64,000 nucleotides of DNA from the NCBI GenBank assembly GCA_030683815.1, contig JAUXPJ010000014.1, positions 124,001-188,000 on the forward strand, written 5' to 3'. Shown here in pieces: positions 26,123 through 34,957 of this stretch (within the stretch, counting starts at the first letter, position 1; each line of letters begins with the position of its first letter). The translations under genes were made by a program, and so were the position numbers. The notes beneath the pieces were generated by a model. It saw only the letters and a program-made list of their open reading frames with translations, had not been told where the DNA came from and ran no database searches. This DNA comes from Flavobacteriaceae bacterium (GTDB lineage Bacteria > Bacteroidota > Bacteroidia > Flavobacteriales > Flavobacteriaceae).

Positions 26123-28180
26123 TTACTTTTCAATTAAAATTCTAGCATCAACCGCTATAATTTCTTTAGCATTTCCTAAAAGCGGATTTAAATCTAACTC
26201 AGCAATTTCAGGAGCAATCATCACTAAAGCACTTATATTTCTGATGTATTGGGCCAAAGCATTGATATCAATACCTTGCTGATTTCTGATTCCTTTTAAG
26301 ATTGAAAATGCTTGTAATTCTTCTATCATTTCAACTGATTCTTCTGCTGAAATTGGAGCTAACCGAACGGAAGTGTCTTTTAAAACTTCAATAAAAATAC
26401 CTCCCATACCGCATAAAACCATATGTCCAAATCCTGATTCGCGTTTAGCGCCAATGAAGAGTTCCATTCCTTTTTTCATTTGCTGAATCAGTACGCCTTT
26501 TGCCTCTTTAATCAACATTAACGATTCAAAAGCTTCAGCCAAAGTAACTTCATTGTTAATATTTAAAACTACACCACCCACATCAGATTTATGAACCGGA
26601 CCCACTACTTTCATCACCAAAGGATATTTTAAATTTTCTGCTTCTTTAATAGCTTCAGAAATAGCATAAACGGTTTTTTCTTGAACAACAGGTATATTGG
26701 CTGCTTTTAAAATTTGTTGCACCAAATCTGGATGTAAATATCCATCAACCGAATTATCAATTATTTTTCTGACGATTTCAACTGCAATTTTTTCTGATTC
26801 AATGACACCTAAATTTGGCTTAGAAGTGTAAAACACTTTCGCTAAAGCTTCGCCAAAAAGAACTTCATCAGGAAAATTGATGCGTCCTTTTGAGATAAAA
26901 AATTCAATTTCTTCTTTTACATTGATGACCGATGGTAAAATGGGGAATATCGGTTTCTTGCACGATTGCATTTTTTGATGCAACAATTCGTACACATCAA
27001 AAACCTTGAACAATCCCGGACTTCCAAAAATGACCGCCATCGTGTCGATATTTTCAAAATCATTTTCGCAAGCATCGATAATAGCGCCCAATTGTTCAGC
27101 AGTTCCGGTGGCTAAAAAGTCAATCGGATTGGCAACAGAAGAACCGGGGAAAAGTTTTGTCAACAATTCTTCGGATTTTTTTCCTTCAATAGTCGGAACT
27201 TCCAATCCGTTTTTAGATAAAGCATCGGTTAACATCACTGCCGGTCCGCCGGCATGCGTTATAATGGCGATTCTTTTTCCAGTCAATTCAGGATGCATAA
27301 AAATGGATGCTACGTTAATCAACTCCATTCTGCCGTAACAACGCACAATTCCTGCTTTTCTAAATAAAGCATCAACTGCTGCATCAGAATTGGCTAAAGC
27401 TCCGGTATGAGAAGAAGCTGCTCTGCTGCCGGCATCTGAACTTCCTGCTTTGATGGCTGCAATTTTACAACCTTTTTGAATCAGAGAAGTGGCGTGTTTT
27501 AACAATTTCTGCGGATTGTTGATACTTTCGATATACAGTAATTTTACTTTTGAATCAGTTGATGGATTAAAAGTTTCATCCATATGTTCAATGATTTCTT
27601 CCACGCCAATTTGAGCACTGTTTCCAACCGAATAAATACTGGAAAATGTTAAACCGGATGCCATCGCAGCTTCCATAATAAATACTGCTGTTGCACCGGA
27701 ACCAGAGATTAAATCAACACCTTTTGGATCCAATTTAGGAATTGGCGTCGTAAAAACTCCAGTATAATGTTGGTTGATGAGTCCGATATTATTGGGGCCT
27801 AACAAAGTTCCACCTGCTTTTTCAATCAAATCAACGATTTCTTTTTCTAATTGCGCTCCTTCTTCGTCTTTTTCACTAAATCCCGAAGAAAAAATGATAA
27901 AACCTTTAGCGTTCTTTTGTTGGGTTAGAATTTTAACCGTTTCAACAGTATATTTTGCCGCAATAGCGATGATTGCTACATCTACATCCGGCAATTGAGA
28001 AACATCCGTAAAACTGGGGATTCCCTGAACGCTGGTTTGTTTCGGATTTACAACATATAGTTTTCCTTGAAAATGTTGGTCGATTAAATTTTTTAAAACG
28101 CGTCCACCCGGACTATGAATATTGTCCGAACCACCAACAATTACAATACTTTCCGGCTTAAGAAATTTTGGATGTAGCAT
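26123..28180 (-). CDS. ADP-forming acyl-CoA ligase (acetate-CoA ligase family), fused alpha-beta
   Basis: 685 residues. Order: CoA-binding domain (IVIVGGSDNIHSPGGRVLKNL), succinyl-CoA ligase-like domains with the phospho-His region SSHTGALANSDAAVDALF (near residue 255), then an ATP-grasp beta part (from about 465) ending LDLNPLLG. Enzymes of this type convert acyl-CoA, ADP and phosphate to acid, CoA and ATP. It is nine bases downstream of iorB and in one run with iorA, suggesting it acts on aryl- or acyl-CoA made by the 2-oxoacid oxidoreductase. This is the single-chain form; in archaea the subunits are often separate. Confidence 0.9.
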   Translation of the reverse strand: MLHPKFLKPESIVIVGGSDNIHSPGGRVLKNLIDQHFQGKLYVVNPKQTSVQGIPSFTDVSQLPDVDVAIIAIAAKYTVETVKILTQQKNAKGFIIFSSGFSEKDEEGAQLEKEIVDLIEKAGGTLLGPNNIGLINQHYTGVFTTPIPKLDPKGVDLISGSGATAVFIMEAAMASGLTFSSIYSVGNSAQIGVEEIIEHMDETFNPSTDSKVKLLYIESINNPQKLLKHATSLIQKGCKIAAIKAGSSDAGSRAASSHTGALANSDAAVDALFRKAGIVRCYGRMELINVASIFMHPELTGKRIAIITHAGGPAVMLTDALSKNGLEVPTIEGKKSEELLTKLFPGSSVANPIDFLATGTAEQLGAIIDACENDFENIDTMAVIFGSPGLFKVFDVYELLHQKMQSCKKPIFPILPSVINVKEEIEFFISKGRINFPDEVLFGEALAKVFYTSKPNLGVIESEKIAVEIVRKIIDNSVDGYLHPDLVQQILKAANIPVVQEKTVYAISEAIKEAENLKYPLVMKVVGPVHKSDVGGVVLNINNEVTLAEAFESLMLIKEAKGVLIQQMKKGMELFIGAKRESGFGHMVLCGMGGIFIEVLKDTSVRLAPISAEESVEMIEELQAFSILKGIRNQQGIDINALAQYIRNISALVMIAPEIAELDLNPLLGNAKEIIAVDARILIEK

Positions 28181-28188
28181 ATTGTTGA

Positions 28189-28773
28189 TTATTTAATTAC
28201 TGTTGATGCTAATTCTTGTCCTTTTTTGAATGCTTCAATGTTGATATTTACAACGCGCTCTCCTTTGCGATTAAATAAATCCGTAATTGCTTTTAACAAA
28301 CCTGCTTCATCAATGGGAAGTAGGGAAGAAGCAGCTCCTAACATCACTACATTGGCAGCTTTTGATGTTCCAATTTTTTTAGCTTCTTCTGTTGCGTTGA
28401 TAATTAAATGATTTGGATATGTTTTAATCTTGTTAAATAAGTCTTCCATTTCTGGATAATTCGGAATATTTACAAATGGTTCAGCATCTGTAATTAACCA
28501 GCCATCTTCTTTTAAATAAGATAAATAGCGCAATAATTCCATCGGCTCCACAGAAATAATCATATCAGCTTTTCCGAATGGAATCAAATCAGAAAAAACC
28601 TCCTTGTCAGAAATTCTCACATGCGATTGTACCGCTCCGCCGCGCTGACTCATTCCGTGAACTTCAGATTGTTTGATATATAAATTGTTATTAAATGCAG
28701 CCATATCTAAAATGGTTGAGATGGTCAAAATTCCTTGTCCACCAACTCCTGCAATAATGATATTTGTTTTCAT
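28189..28773 (-). CDS. iorB: Indolepyruvate oxidoreductase subunit beta
   Basis: A 194-residue gamma-type domain protein of the 2-oxoacid:ferredoxin oxidoreductase family. The N-terminal glycine motif AGVGGQGILTISTIL and SEVHGMSQRGGAVQSHVR are diagnostic. With IorA it oxidises aryl pyruvates to aryl-acetyl-CoA in the cytoplasm. Its start is 183 bases from iorA; that spacer is filled with short tandem repeats. It precedes the acyl-CoA ligase by nine bases. Confidence 0.9.
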   Translation of the reverse strand: MKTNIIIAGVGGQGILTISTILDMAAFNNNLYIKQSEVHGMSQRGGAVQSHVRISDKEVFSDLIPFGKADMIISVEPMELLRYLSYLKEDGWLITDAEPFVNIPNYPEMEDLFNKIKTYPNHLIINATEEAKKIGTSKAANVVMLGAASSLLPIDEAGLLKAITDLFNRKGERVVNINIEAFKKGQELASTVIK

Positions 28774-28784
28774 GTATGTTGAGT

Positions 28785-28954
28785 TTGTAATGTTCTTAAT
28801 GTTCTTAATGTTTGAAAGTTATTTACTAGTATTTGGTATCAAGTATCTGGTATCAAGTATCTGGTATCAAGTACTAACTAAATTTTTCATTTTTAATTAT
28901 TCATTATCAATTTACTTTTGCCTACTGCCTACTGCCTACTGCTTACTGCTTTTT
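28785..28954. repeat. Cluster of three short tandem repeat tracts between iorA and iorB
   Basis: Tract 1 (about 28785-28825): nonamers of the ATGTTCTTA type. Tract 2 (28829-28877): seven heptamers GTATTTG, GTATCAA, GTATCTG, GTATCAA, GTATCTG, GTATCAA, GTACTAA. Tract 3 (28920-28954): GCCTACT three times, GCTTACT, GCTTTTT. The spacer has no ORF worth calling. Confidence 0.9.
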
Positions 28955-28956
28955 GC

Positions 28957-30564
28957 CTAACTCAAAGTATTAAATTTTTTGATGAAATCTTTGCGTTCTT
29001 TTGGCAACTGAACACAAGCGCGTTGTGCAATAATAACGGAAACACCTTTGTAATTCATTTCATCGCGTAAAAGCGTTACATTTTCTTCGTGATTTTTACT
29101 GAGCGGAACAATTACTTTTAAATGTTCTGGCTCCACACCAATTCCCAAACAGATATCTTTTAACCTTCCTAAAGCAGCAGAATCTTGCGCACCAGTCATT
29201 GCCGAGGCAGAATTATCAGAAATAATAACCGTAATAGGCGATTTTTCATAAACAGCGTCTAACAATCCTGTCATGCCAGAGTGTGTAAAAGTAGAATCTC
29301 CAATGATGGCAATGGCCGGAAAAACACCGGCATCGGCGGCGCCTTTAGCCATGGTGATGGAAGCGCCCATATCAATGGCTGTGTTGATGATATTATGTGG
29401 CGGTAAAACGCCCAGAGTATAACAACCGATATCAGCAAAAACTTGTTTAGTCCCTATTTCTGGGATAAGTGTTTGAAGTGCGTTAAACACGTCGCCATGA
29501 CCACAACCAACACATAATTGCGGAGGTCTATTTGCTACAATTGCAGGAATTTCTTTTGGTGTACTTTCTTTTAAACCCAATGATTTTGCAACGATATTCG
29601 GATTTAATTCTCCCGTTCTATTAACGTGTCCGGATAATCGGCCGATTACTTTTGGGTCCTCACCAAAATAATCGCCAATCATTTCCTCCACTAACGGATA
29701 TCCTTCTTCCAGCACTAAAATTTTATCGCAGGTTTTGAACAATTCTTTTACTTTCTTTCTCGGTAAAGGATATTGAGTTACTTTCAAAATTGAATAGGGA
29801 CATTTATCTTCAAAATTTTCCATCAGATAATTATAACCTAATCCACAGGCAATAATTCCTAAAGATTTATCTTTTCCAATGGTTAAAGTATTGTTTGATG
29901 AACTCTCTGCAATGGCTTCAATTTTTGGTTGAATGTCTAGCAGATTTTGATATAAACCACGAGCATAACTCGGAATTAAAGCAAATCTGGAAGTATTTTC
30001 CGGTAATTTTAATTCGTTTTGAGCGATGCGGTCTTGCGTATTTACAAAAGATCTGGAGTGCGATAAGCGAGTAACGGTTCTCAATAAAACGGGTAATTTT
30101 AATTCTTCGGATAAATCAAATGCGTAACGCGTTAAGTCGTACATTTCTTGTTGATTGGAGGGTTCTAAAATCGGAATCATCGCAAATTTTCCGTAGAATC
30201 TGGAATCTTGTTCATTTTGTGAGGAATGCATTGATGGGTCATCAGCAACCACCACTACCAATCCTCCATTAACACCGGAAATTGACATATTCATAAAAAC
30301 ATCCGCAGCTACATTTAAACCCACATGTTTCATCACTGTTAAAGTTCTTTTTCCGGCGTATGACATTCCTAAAGCGGCTTCCATGGCGGTTTTTTCGTTA
30401 ACTGACCAGATGGAATGAATATTGAGTTCTTTGGCTAATTTTGATTTTTGTATGTATTCGGTTATTTCGGTTGATGGAGTTCCCGGATAAGCGTAAACAC
30501 CTGATAATCCAGCATCTATAGCTCCTTGTGCAAGAGCTTCATTTCCTAAAAAAAGAGTTCTCAT
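28957..30564 (-). CDS. iorA: Indolepyruvate ferredoxin oxidoreductase subunit alpha, no C-terminal ferredoxin domain
   Basis: 535 residues. The N-terminal domain (GAIDAGLSGVYAYPGTPSTEI) and the C-terminal TPP-binding domain are present. The TPP site is in PQLCVGCGHGDVF and IIGDSTFTHSGMTGLLDA with ISDNSASAMTG. Oxidation of indolepyruvate-like acids gives acyl-CoA and reduced carrier. Archaeal IorA proteins are longer and end in a two-cluster ferredoxin domain; here the protein ends soon after QRACVQLP and only the CVGCGH pair is cysteine-rich, so electrons must leave another way. ATG at 30564 is used; an ORF reaches 30612. Confidence 0.9.
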   Translation of the reverse strand: MRTLFLGNEALAQGAIDAGLSGVYAYPGTPSTEITEYIQKSKLAKELNIHSIWSVNEKTAMEAALGMSYAGKRTLTVMKHVGLNVAADVFMNMSISGVNGGLVVVVADDPSMHSSQNEQDSRFYGKFAMIPILEPSNQQEMYDLTRYAFDLSEELKLPVLLRTVTRLSHSRSFVNTQDRIAQNELKLPENTSRFALIPSYARGLYQNLLDIQPKIEAIAESSSNNTLTIGKDKSLGIIACGLGYNYLMENFEDKCPYSILKVTQYPLPRKKVKELFKTCDKILVLEEGYPLVEEMIGDYFGEDPKVIGRLSGHVNRTGELNPNIVAKSLGLKESTPKEIPAIVANRPPQLCVGCGHGDVFNALQTLIPEIGTKQVFADIGCYTLGVLPPHNIINTAIDMGASITMAKGAADAGVFPAIAIIGDSTFTHSGMTGLLDAVYEKSPITVIISDNSASAMTGAQDSAALGRLKDICLGIGVEPEHLKVIVPLSKNHEENVTLLRDEMNYKGVSVIIAQRACVQLPKERKDFIKKFNTLS

Positions 30565-30611
30565 TATGTAAAGTGTAATTATAGTTTTCAAATTATATGC
30601 AAATTTAGGCA

Positions 30612-30658
30612 TAAAAAAACACTTAATCTATCCAGATTTGAATTAGAATAAGTGCTTT
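30612..30658 (-). terminator. Terminator of hemH
   Basis: Seen from the minus strand, AAAAGCACTTATTCTAA pairs imperfectly with the TTAAGTGTTTTTTT side and ends in a T run. CACTTA (30620-30625) and TAAGTG (30649-30654) are the core. It separates hemH from iorA. Confidence 0.55.
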
Positions 30659-30682
30659 TGAGGTTTTGTTCAATCATTAAAT

Positions 30683-31705
30683 TTAAGAAATTTTCCATTG
30701 ATTGATCCAATCAGCAACAACAGTTGCCCAAGCTCCATTATCGTTTAAACAATCAATTCTATGAAAAGATTCCCCTCCGTTTTCCAAAAAAGATTCTTTG
30801 GCTTCCATGCCAATTTCTTCAATGGTTTCAAGGCAATCAGACACAAAAGCCGGAGTAATAATGGCTAATTTTTTTACACCTTTTTGCGCAAAATGCTCAA
30901 TAGTTTCATCGGTATAAGGTTGAATCCAAGGATCTTTTCCCAATCGTGATTGAAATGTTGTAGTGTAACTATCTTCTTTTAATTGAAGATATTCTACGGT
31001 TAATCTGGTTGTTTCATAACATTGATGTCGGTAGCAAAATTTGTGTGCTTCTGAATGATTTTGACAACACTGACCATCAATTTTACAATGCGATTTGGTG
31101 ATATCAGATTTTTGAATATGACGTTCCGGAATTCCGTGGTATGAAAAAATTAAATGGTCGTATTTAAATCCGTTTAAACTTTCTTTTAAGCTATCTCCTA
31201 AAACTTTTATGTATTCTGGTTTGTTGTAAAATGCAGGGAAATCAACAATTGTTATTTGTGGGAAATATTTCTTTCTGACTTCCTCCACTTTCACCAAAAT
31301 GGTTTCGGTTGTAGCCATTGCAAACTGCGGATAAAGAGGCAGAATAAGCACTTCTGTAACTCCTTTATTTGCCAATTCTGCAATACCAAATTGAATACTC
31401 GGATTTCCGTAACGCATCGCTAATACGACAGGAATATCGGTTTTAGGAGAAACTTTATCTCTTAATCTTTCCGACAATACAATTAAAGGAGAGCCTTCAT
31501 TCCACCAAACTTTTTGATAGGCAGCGGCTGATTTCTCAGGTCTGGTTCTAAGAATAATTCCTTTAACTAATAATAGACGGGATAAATATGGGATATCAAT
31601 AACCCTTTCATCCATTAAAAATTCTGCTAAATATTTTTTTACATCTTTTTTAGTTGGGCTGTCTGGCGACCCTAAATTTACTAAAAGAACTCCTTTTTTA
31701 CTCAA
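30683..31705 (-). CDS. hemH: Ferrochelatase
   Basis: A 340-residue enzyme that inserts iron into porphyrin, the last step of heme synthesis. Catalytic His is in IFSYHGIPERHIQKSD and the C-terminal Glu region in AFVSDCLETIEEIG. Between them is an insertion with five cysteines: HCKIDGQCCQNHSEA then FCYRHQCYE. Some bacterial ferrochelatases hold a 2Fe-2S cluster, but in other positions. The start is TTG at 31705, overlapping the AraC stop by eight bases, so the two are coupled. Confidence 0.94.
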   Translation of the reverse strand: MSKKGVLLVNLGSPDSPTKKDVKKYLAEFLMDERVIDIPYLSRLLLVKGIILRTRPEKSAAAYQKVWWNEGSPLIVLSERLRDKVSPKTDIPVVLAMRYGNPSIQFGIAELANKGVTEVLILPLYPQFAMATTETILVKVEEVRKKYFPQITIVDFPAFYNKPEYIKVLGDSLKESLNGFKYDHLIFSYHGIPERHIQKSDITKSHCKIDGQCCQNHSEAHKFCYRHQCYETTRLTVEYLQLKEDSYTTTFQSRLGKDPWIQPYTDETIEHFAQKGVKKLAIITPAFVSDCLETIEEIGMEAKESFLENGGESFHRIDCLNDNGAWATVVADWINQWKIS

Positions 31706-32594
31706 TTTTACTTAATTTATGTAGTGAATATTGTTTTGGTGTAATTCCAAATTTTCGTTTAAAGGCGGCAATAAAATGAGTGGCAGAACTATATCCGACT
31801 TCACCTGCAATTTCATTAATATTTTGCTGATTGTCATCTAATAATTTACGTGCAAATTCCATTTTATAATGAAACAAATAGGTAAAAACGGGCAAACCAT
31901 AATGTTCTTTAAATCCTTCCTTTAATTTTTTAATATTTAAACCCACTTCTTCAGATAAATCTTCCAAAGAGGGGGGATTAATCATATCTTTGATGATAAT
32001 TTCCCGAACTTTCTTAAGTTTTGAAATATCTGTAGAGTTAGGAACAAAAGGACATTGTTCAATAGTTGGATCTACAGCATCATTGAAATAAATTGATAAA
32101 ATTTCATAAATCTTTCCTCTGTAAAATAAGGTTTGCAATGATTTTTTAATCTTATTATCGATGATTTGTTCTAAATGGGTGGCAATTTCAGCATTGAAAA
32201 CTTTTGGAGTTATAATGGGTTGATTGCTTTTAAAATTATTAAAAATGGCTATTTCTTCATCATCAACATTGAAAATATTATGGAAATGATTGATGTTAAT
32301 AAAAATGGCTAACATTTCTGAATCAGCTTTAATGTCAAAAAATAAATTAATTGGTACGTCTTTAAAAAACACTAAATAAGAATTATAAGCATCAATTTGT
32401 ACGCTGCAATGAGGCATATTAAAAGCAACATTAGAACTTCCCTTTAGACTGAAGAAAAATTGAATGTAATTTGAATCAATTTGGTGAGTTGATTTGATAC
32501 TTTCAGCCGATTCATTTTTAAGATGTAAAATCAACTTATTATTGCTGTCATTACAAATAAGTTCAGTATTTTTGTCGATAGTTTTTGAGTTCAT
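31698..32594 (-). CDS. AraC-family transcriptional regulator, probable heme-gene regulator
   Basis: 298 residues. The C-terminal AraC helix-turn-helix pair is clear: SLEDLSEEVGLNIKKLKEGF and INEIAGEVGYSSATHFIAAF, ending FKRKFGITPKQY. The N-terminal 200 residues are an unassigned sensor part with a cupin-like beta pattern. It is cotranscribed with hemH and diverges from hemA across a 184-base region containing two TGAT-N4-ATCA boxes, so control of heme synthesis is likely. ATG at 32594 is preferred; another at 32624 would add ten residues. Confidence 0.85.
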   Translation of the reverse strand: MNSKTIDKNTELICNDSNNKLILHLKNESAESIKSTHQIDSNYIQFFFSLKGSSNVAFNMPHCSVQIDAYNSYLVFFKDVPINLFFDIKADSEMLAIFININHFHNIFNVDDEEIAIFNNFKSNQPIITPKVFNAEIATHLEQIIDNKIKKSLQTLFYRGKIYEILSIYFNDAVDPTIEQCPFVPNSTDISKLKKVREIIIKDMINPPSLEDLSEEVGLNIKKLKEGFKEHYGLPVFTYLFHYKMEFARKLLDDNQQNINEIAGEVGYSSATHFIAAFKRKFGITPKQYSLHKLSKIE

Positions 32595-32640
32595 CTTTCG
32601 TGAATTTGAGTACAAAATAACCATTAATTTTTCATAAAAA

Positions 32641-32687
32641 TACTGATTTTTATCATTAAATCACTGTTTTTATGATTTAAATCAGTA
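32641..32687. promoter_or_regulatory. Two TGAT-N4-ATCA palindromes between the AraC gene and hemA
   Basis: TGATTTTTATCA (32644-32655) and TGATTTAAATCA (32673-32684) have the FNR/CRP-type TGAT-N4-ATCA layout, centres 29 bp apart. An outer 9-bp inverted repeat TACTGATTT (32641-32649) / AAATCAGTA (32679-32687) also encloses the region. Confidence 0.5.
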
Positions 32688-32745
32688 AATTCGTTATTCG
32701 ATATTTATTGTGCTTTTAGCGATATATTTTTTAAATATCTAATGT

Positions 32746-32753
32746 TACATTTG
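32746..32753 (+). promoter_or_regulatory. -7 element of hemA
   Basis: TACATTTG matches TAnnTTTG, 25 bases before the hemA ATG. No TTTG is found at the usual distance upstream, which would fit an activator-dependent promoter. Confidence 0.55.
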
Positions 32754-32778
32754 TTGCGTAAAAATAAAATTTAAGTCC

Positions 32779-34035
32779 ATGTTGCAAGGAATTACAACCA
32801 AAACACTTTACAATGTAGGGTTGAGTTATAAAAAGGCAGATGTTGCCACTCGTGGAAATTTCAGTATTTCAAAAGAAGATCAAAAAACTTTATTAGAAAC
32901 GGCTAAAAAAAGAGGTATAAAAGGTATTTATGTACTTTCTACCTGTAATAGAACTGAAATATTCGGTTTTTCGGATCATCCATTTCAGTTAATTGATTTG
33001 TTGTGTAAGTTTTCAAAAGGAACTGTTGAAGAGTTTATAAAAGTCGCGCATATCAACAAGAACAACCATGCGGTTAGCCATCTTTTTAGAATAGCAACTG
33101 GTTTAGAAAGTCAAATTTTAGGCGATTATGAAATTGTCGGTCAGTTAAAAGAAGCTTACTATTTAGCAAAAGAACTGAATACGTTGAATGTTTATCTAGA
33201 ACGTATCTTTAATTTGGCGCTTCAAGCCAGCAAAGAAGTTAAGAACACTACCGATTTAAGTTCTGGAACCACCACTGTCTCTTATGCGGCTGTTCAATAT
33301 ATTAAAGATCATGTTGCCGATTTTTCCGATAAAAAAATAGTGCTTTATGGCTTAGGCGATATCGGGAAAAATACTGCCAAAAACATTGTAGAATATTTTC
33401 AACATTTCAACATTACAATTGTCAATAGAACTTTTGAAAAAGCTGCTGATTTTGCCAATAAGCACCAATTAAATGTGGCATCTCATTCAGAATTGAAATC
33501 AATTATCAGCGAAACAGATATTCTGATAGTTGCAACCAGCGCTCCGCAACCCACCATTACCGAAGAATTTTTGGTTAATCATAAAAATTTGTTGATTTTA
33601 GATTTAGCTATCCCTAGAAATGTTGAACCATCGTTGGGAGAAAAATCTGGTATTACTTTAATAGATGTGGATGAATTATCAAAAGAAACCGATAAAACCA
33701 TCGAAAAAAGGCAACAGCAAGTTCCGATTGCAGAAGCTGTCATCAGTAAATATATGCAAGAATTAGACGAGTGGTTAGCATTCAGACGACTTACTCCAGC
33801 TTTAAATTCGCTTAAAAAATCGTTAGAAACTATTCAGCAGGAAGTTATTGAGCATCATCAGAAAAAATATGAAACGTTCAATGCGGAACATGCAGAAATG
33901 GTTACTTCACAAATCGTTAATAGAATCACAGCACAATTTGCCCGCCATTTAAAAGATGAAAATACACAAGTAAACAAAAGTATTGAGATGATGCAAAAAG
34001 TGTTTAATTTACAAGAAGAATCAATCAATGCATAA
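32779..34035 (+). CDS. hemA: Glutamyl-tRNA reductase
   Basis: 418 residues; first committed step of C5 heme synthesis, reducing glutamyl-tRNA to glutamate-1-semialdehyde with NADPH. Catalytic Cys56 is in STCNRTEIFG, tRNA/NADPH motifs are LSSGTTTVSYAAVQYI, LYGLGDIGKNTAKNI, and VNRTFEKAADFA, and the dimer helix is C-terminal. It leads the run hemA-hemC-hemD-hemB-hemL-hemE-hemN and overlaps hemC by eight bases. Two TGAT-N4-ATCA boxes and a -7 element lie upstream, so expression is probably regulated. Confidence 0.95.
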   Translation: MLQGITTKTLYNVGLSYKKADVATRGNFSISKEDQKTLLETAKKRGIKGIYVLSTCNRTEIFGFSDHPFQLIDLLCKFSKGTVEEFIKVAHINKNNHAVSHLFRIATGLESQILGDYEIVGQLKEAYYLAKELNTLNVYLERIFNLALQASKEVKNTTDLSSGTTTVSYAAVQYIKDHVADFSDKKIVLYGLGDIGKNTAKNIVEYFQHFNITIVNRTFEKAADFANKHQLNVASHSELKSIISETDILIVATSAPQPTITEEFLVNHKNLLILDLAIPRNVEPSLGEKSGITLIDVDELSKETDKTIEKRQQQVPIAEAVISKYMQELDEWLAFRRLTPALNSLKKSLETIQQEVIEHHQKKYETFNAEHAEMVTSQIVNRITAQFARHLKDENTQVNKSIEMMQKVFNLQEESINA

Positions 34036-34948
34036 AATTATTAGAATAGGAACCCGTTCAAGTGAACTCGCTTTATGGCAAGCAAATTTAGTAGCAAAAC
34101 AATTAAAAGATAAAGGATATAATTCAGAAATAGTTGAAATCGATTCAAAAGGAGATATCGTTTTAGATAAACCGCTGTACCGTTTAGGTGTAGTTGGTGT
34201 ATTTACCAGAAATTTAGATATCGCCATGTTAAAAGGAGAAATTGATGTCGCAGTTCATTCCTTAAAAGATGTCCCAACCGATTTGCCCGAAGGAATTGTT
34301 CAAGCTGCAGTTTTAGAACGCGCCAATTACCACGATATTTTGGTGTTTAAAAATGATATTGATTTTTTAAATGAAGAAAATGCGATTCTTGCCACCGGGA
34401 GTTTGCGCAGAAAAGCCCAATGGCTCGATAAATATCCAACTCATACAGTGGTAGATTTAAGAGGAAATGTAAATACGCGACTTCAAAAACTGCAAGATAA
34501 TTTTTGGAATGGCGCTATTTTTGCCGCTGCAGGATTAGAACGTATCAATCTTTTGCCTAAAAATCATATTGTTTTAGATTGGATGTTACCTGCACCGGCT
34601 CAAGGAGCCATTATGATAACTGCCCTTGAAAAAGATGCCGGAATTCTTCAAATCTGTGCTCAGTTAAATCATCAAAACACAGCGATTGCCGTAAATATGG
34701 AACGTGAGTTTTTGAATACGATGGAGGGCGGATGTACCGCTCCAATTGCTGCTTTAGCGATAATTGAAAAGGATGTTGTTATTTTTAGAGGTGCTTTATT
34801 TAGTTTGGATGGAAGCCATAAACTAGAGTTTTTAGAAAGAATTCAGTTGAATGAAATTAAAGATACAGGAAAAATTTGCGCTGAAAAAATGCTGGAAAAT
34901 GGTGGCGCTAAGATGATGGCAGCAATTAAAATGGAGATGAATAAATAA
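34028..34948 (+). CDS. hemC: Porphobilinogen deaminase (hydroxymethylbilane synthase)
   Basis: 306 residues; joins four porphobilinogen molecules into hydroxymethylbilane. Family motifs: RIGTRSSELALWQA, HSLKDVPTDLPEG, ATGSLRRKAQW, VVDLRGNVNTRLQKL, APAQGAI and the dipyrromethane-carrying Cys in EGGCTAPIAAL. Length is normal. It overlaps hemA and is followed after nine bases by hemD. Confidence 0.96.
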   Translation: MHKIIRIGTRSSELALWQANLVAKQLKDKGYNSEIVEIDSKGDIVLDKPLYRLGVVGVFTRNLDIAMLKGEIDVAVHSLKDVPTDLPEGIVQAAVLERANYHDILVFKNDIDFLNEENAILATGSLRRKAQWLDKYPTHTVVDLRGNVNTRLQKLQDNFWNGAIFAAAGLERINLLPKNHIVLDWMLPAPAQGAIMITALEKDAGILQICAQLNHQNTAIAVNMEREFLNTMEGGCTAPIAALAIIEKDVVIFRGALFSLDGSHKLEFLERIQLNEIKDTGKICAEKMLENGGAKMMAAIKMEMNK

Positions 34949-34957
34949 TTTTTGTTG

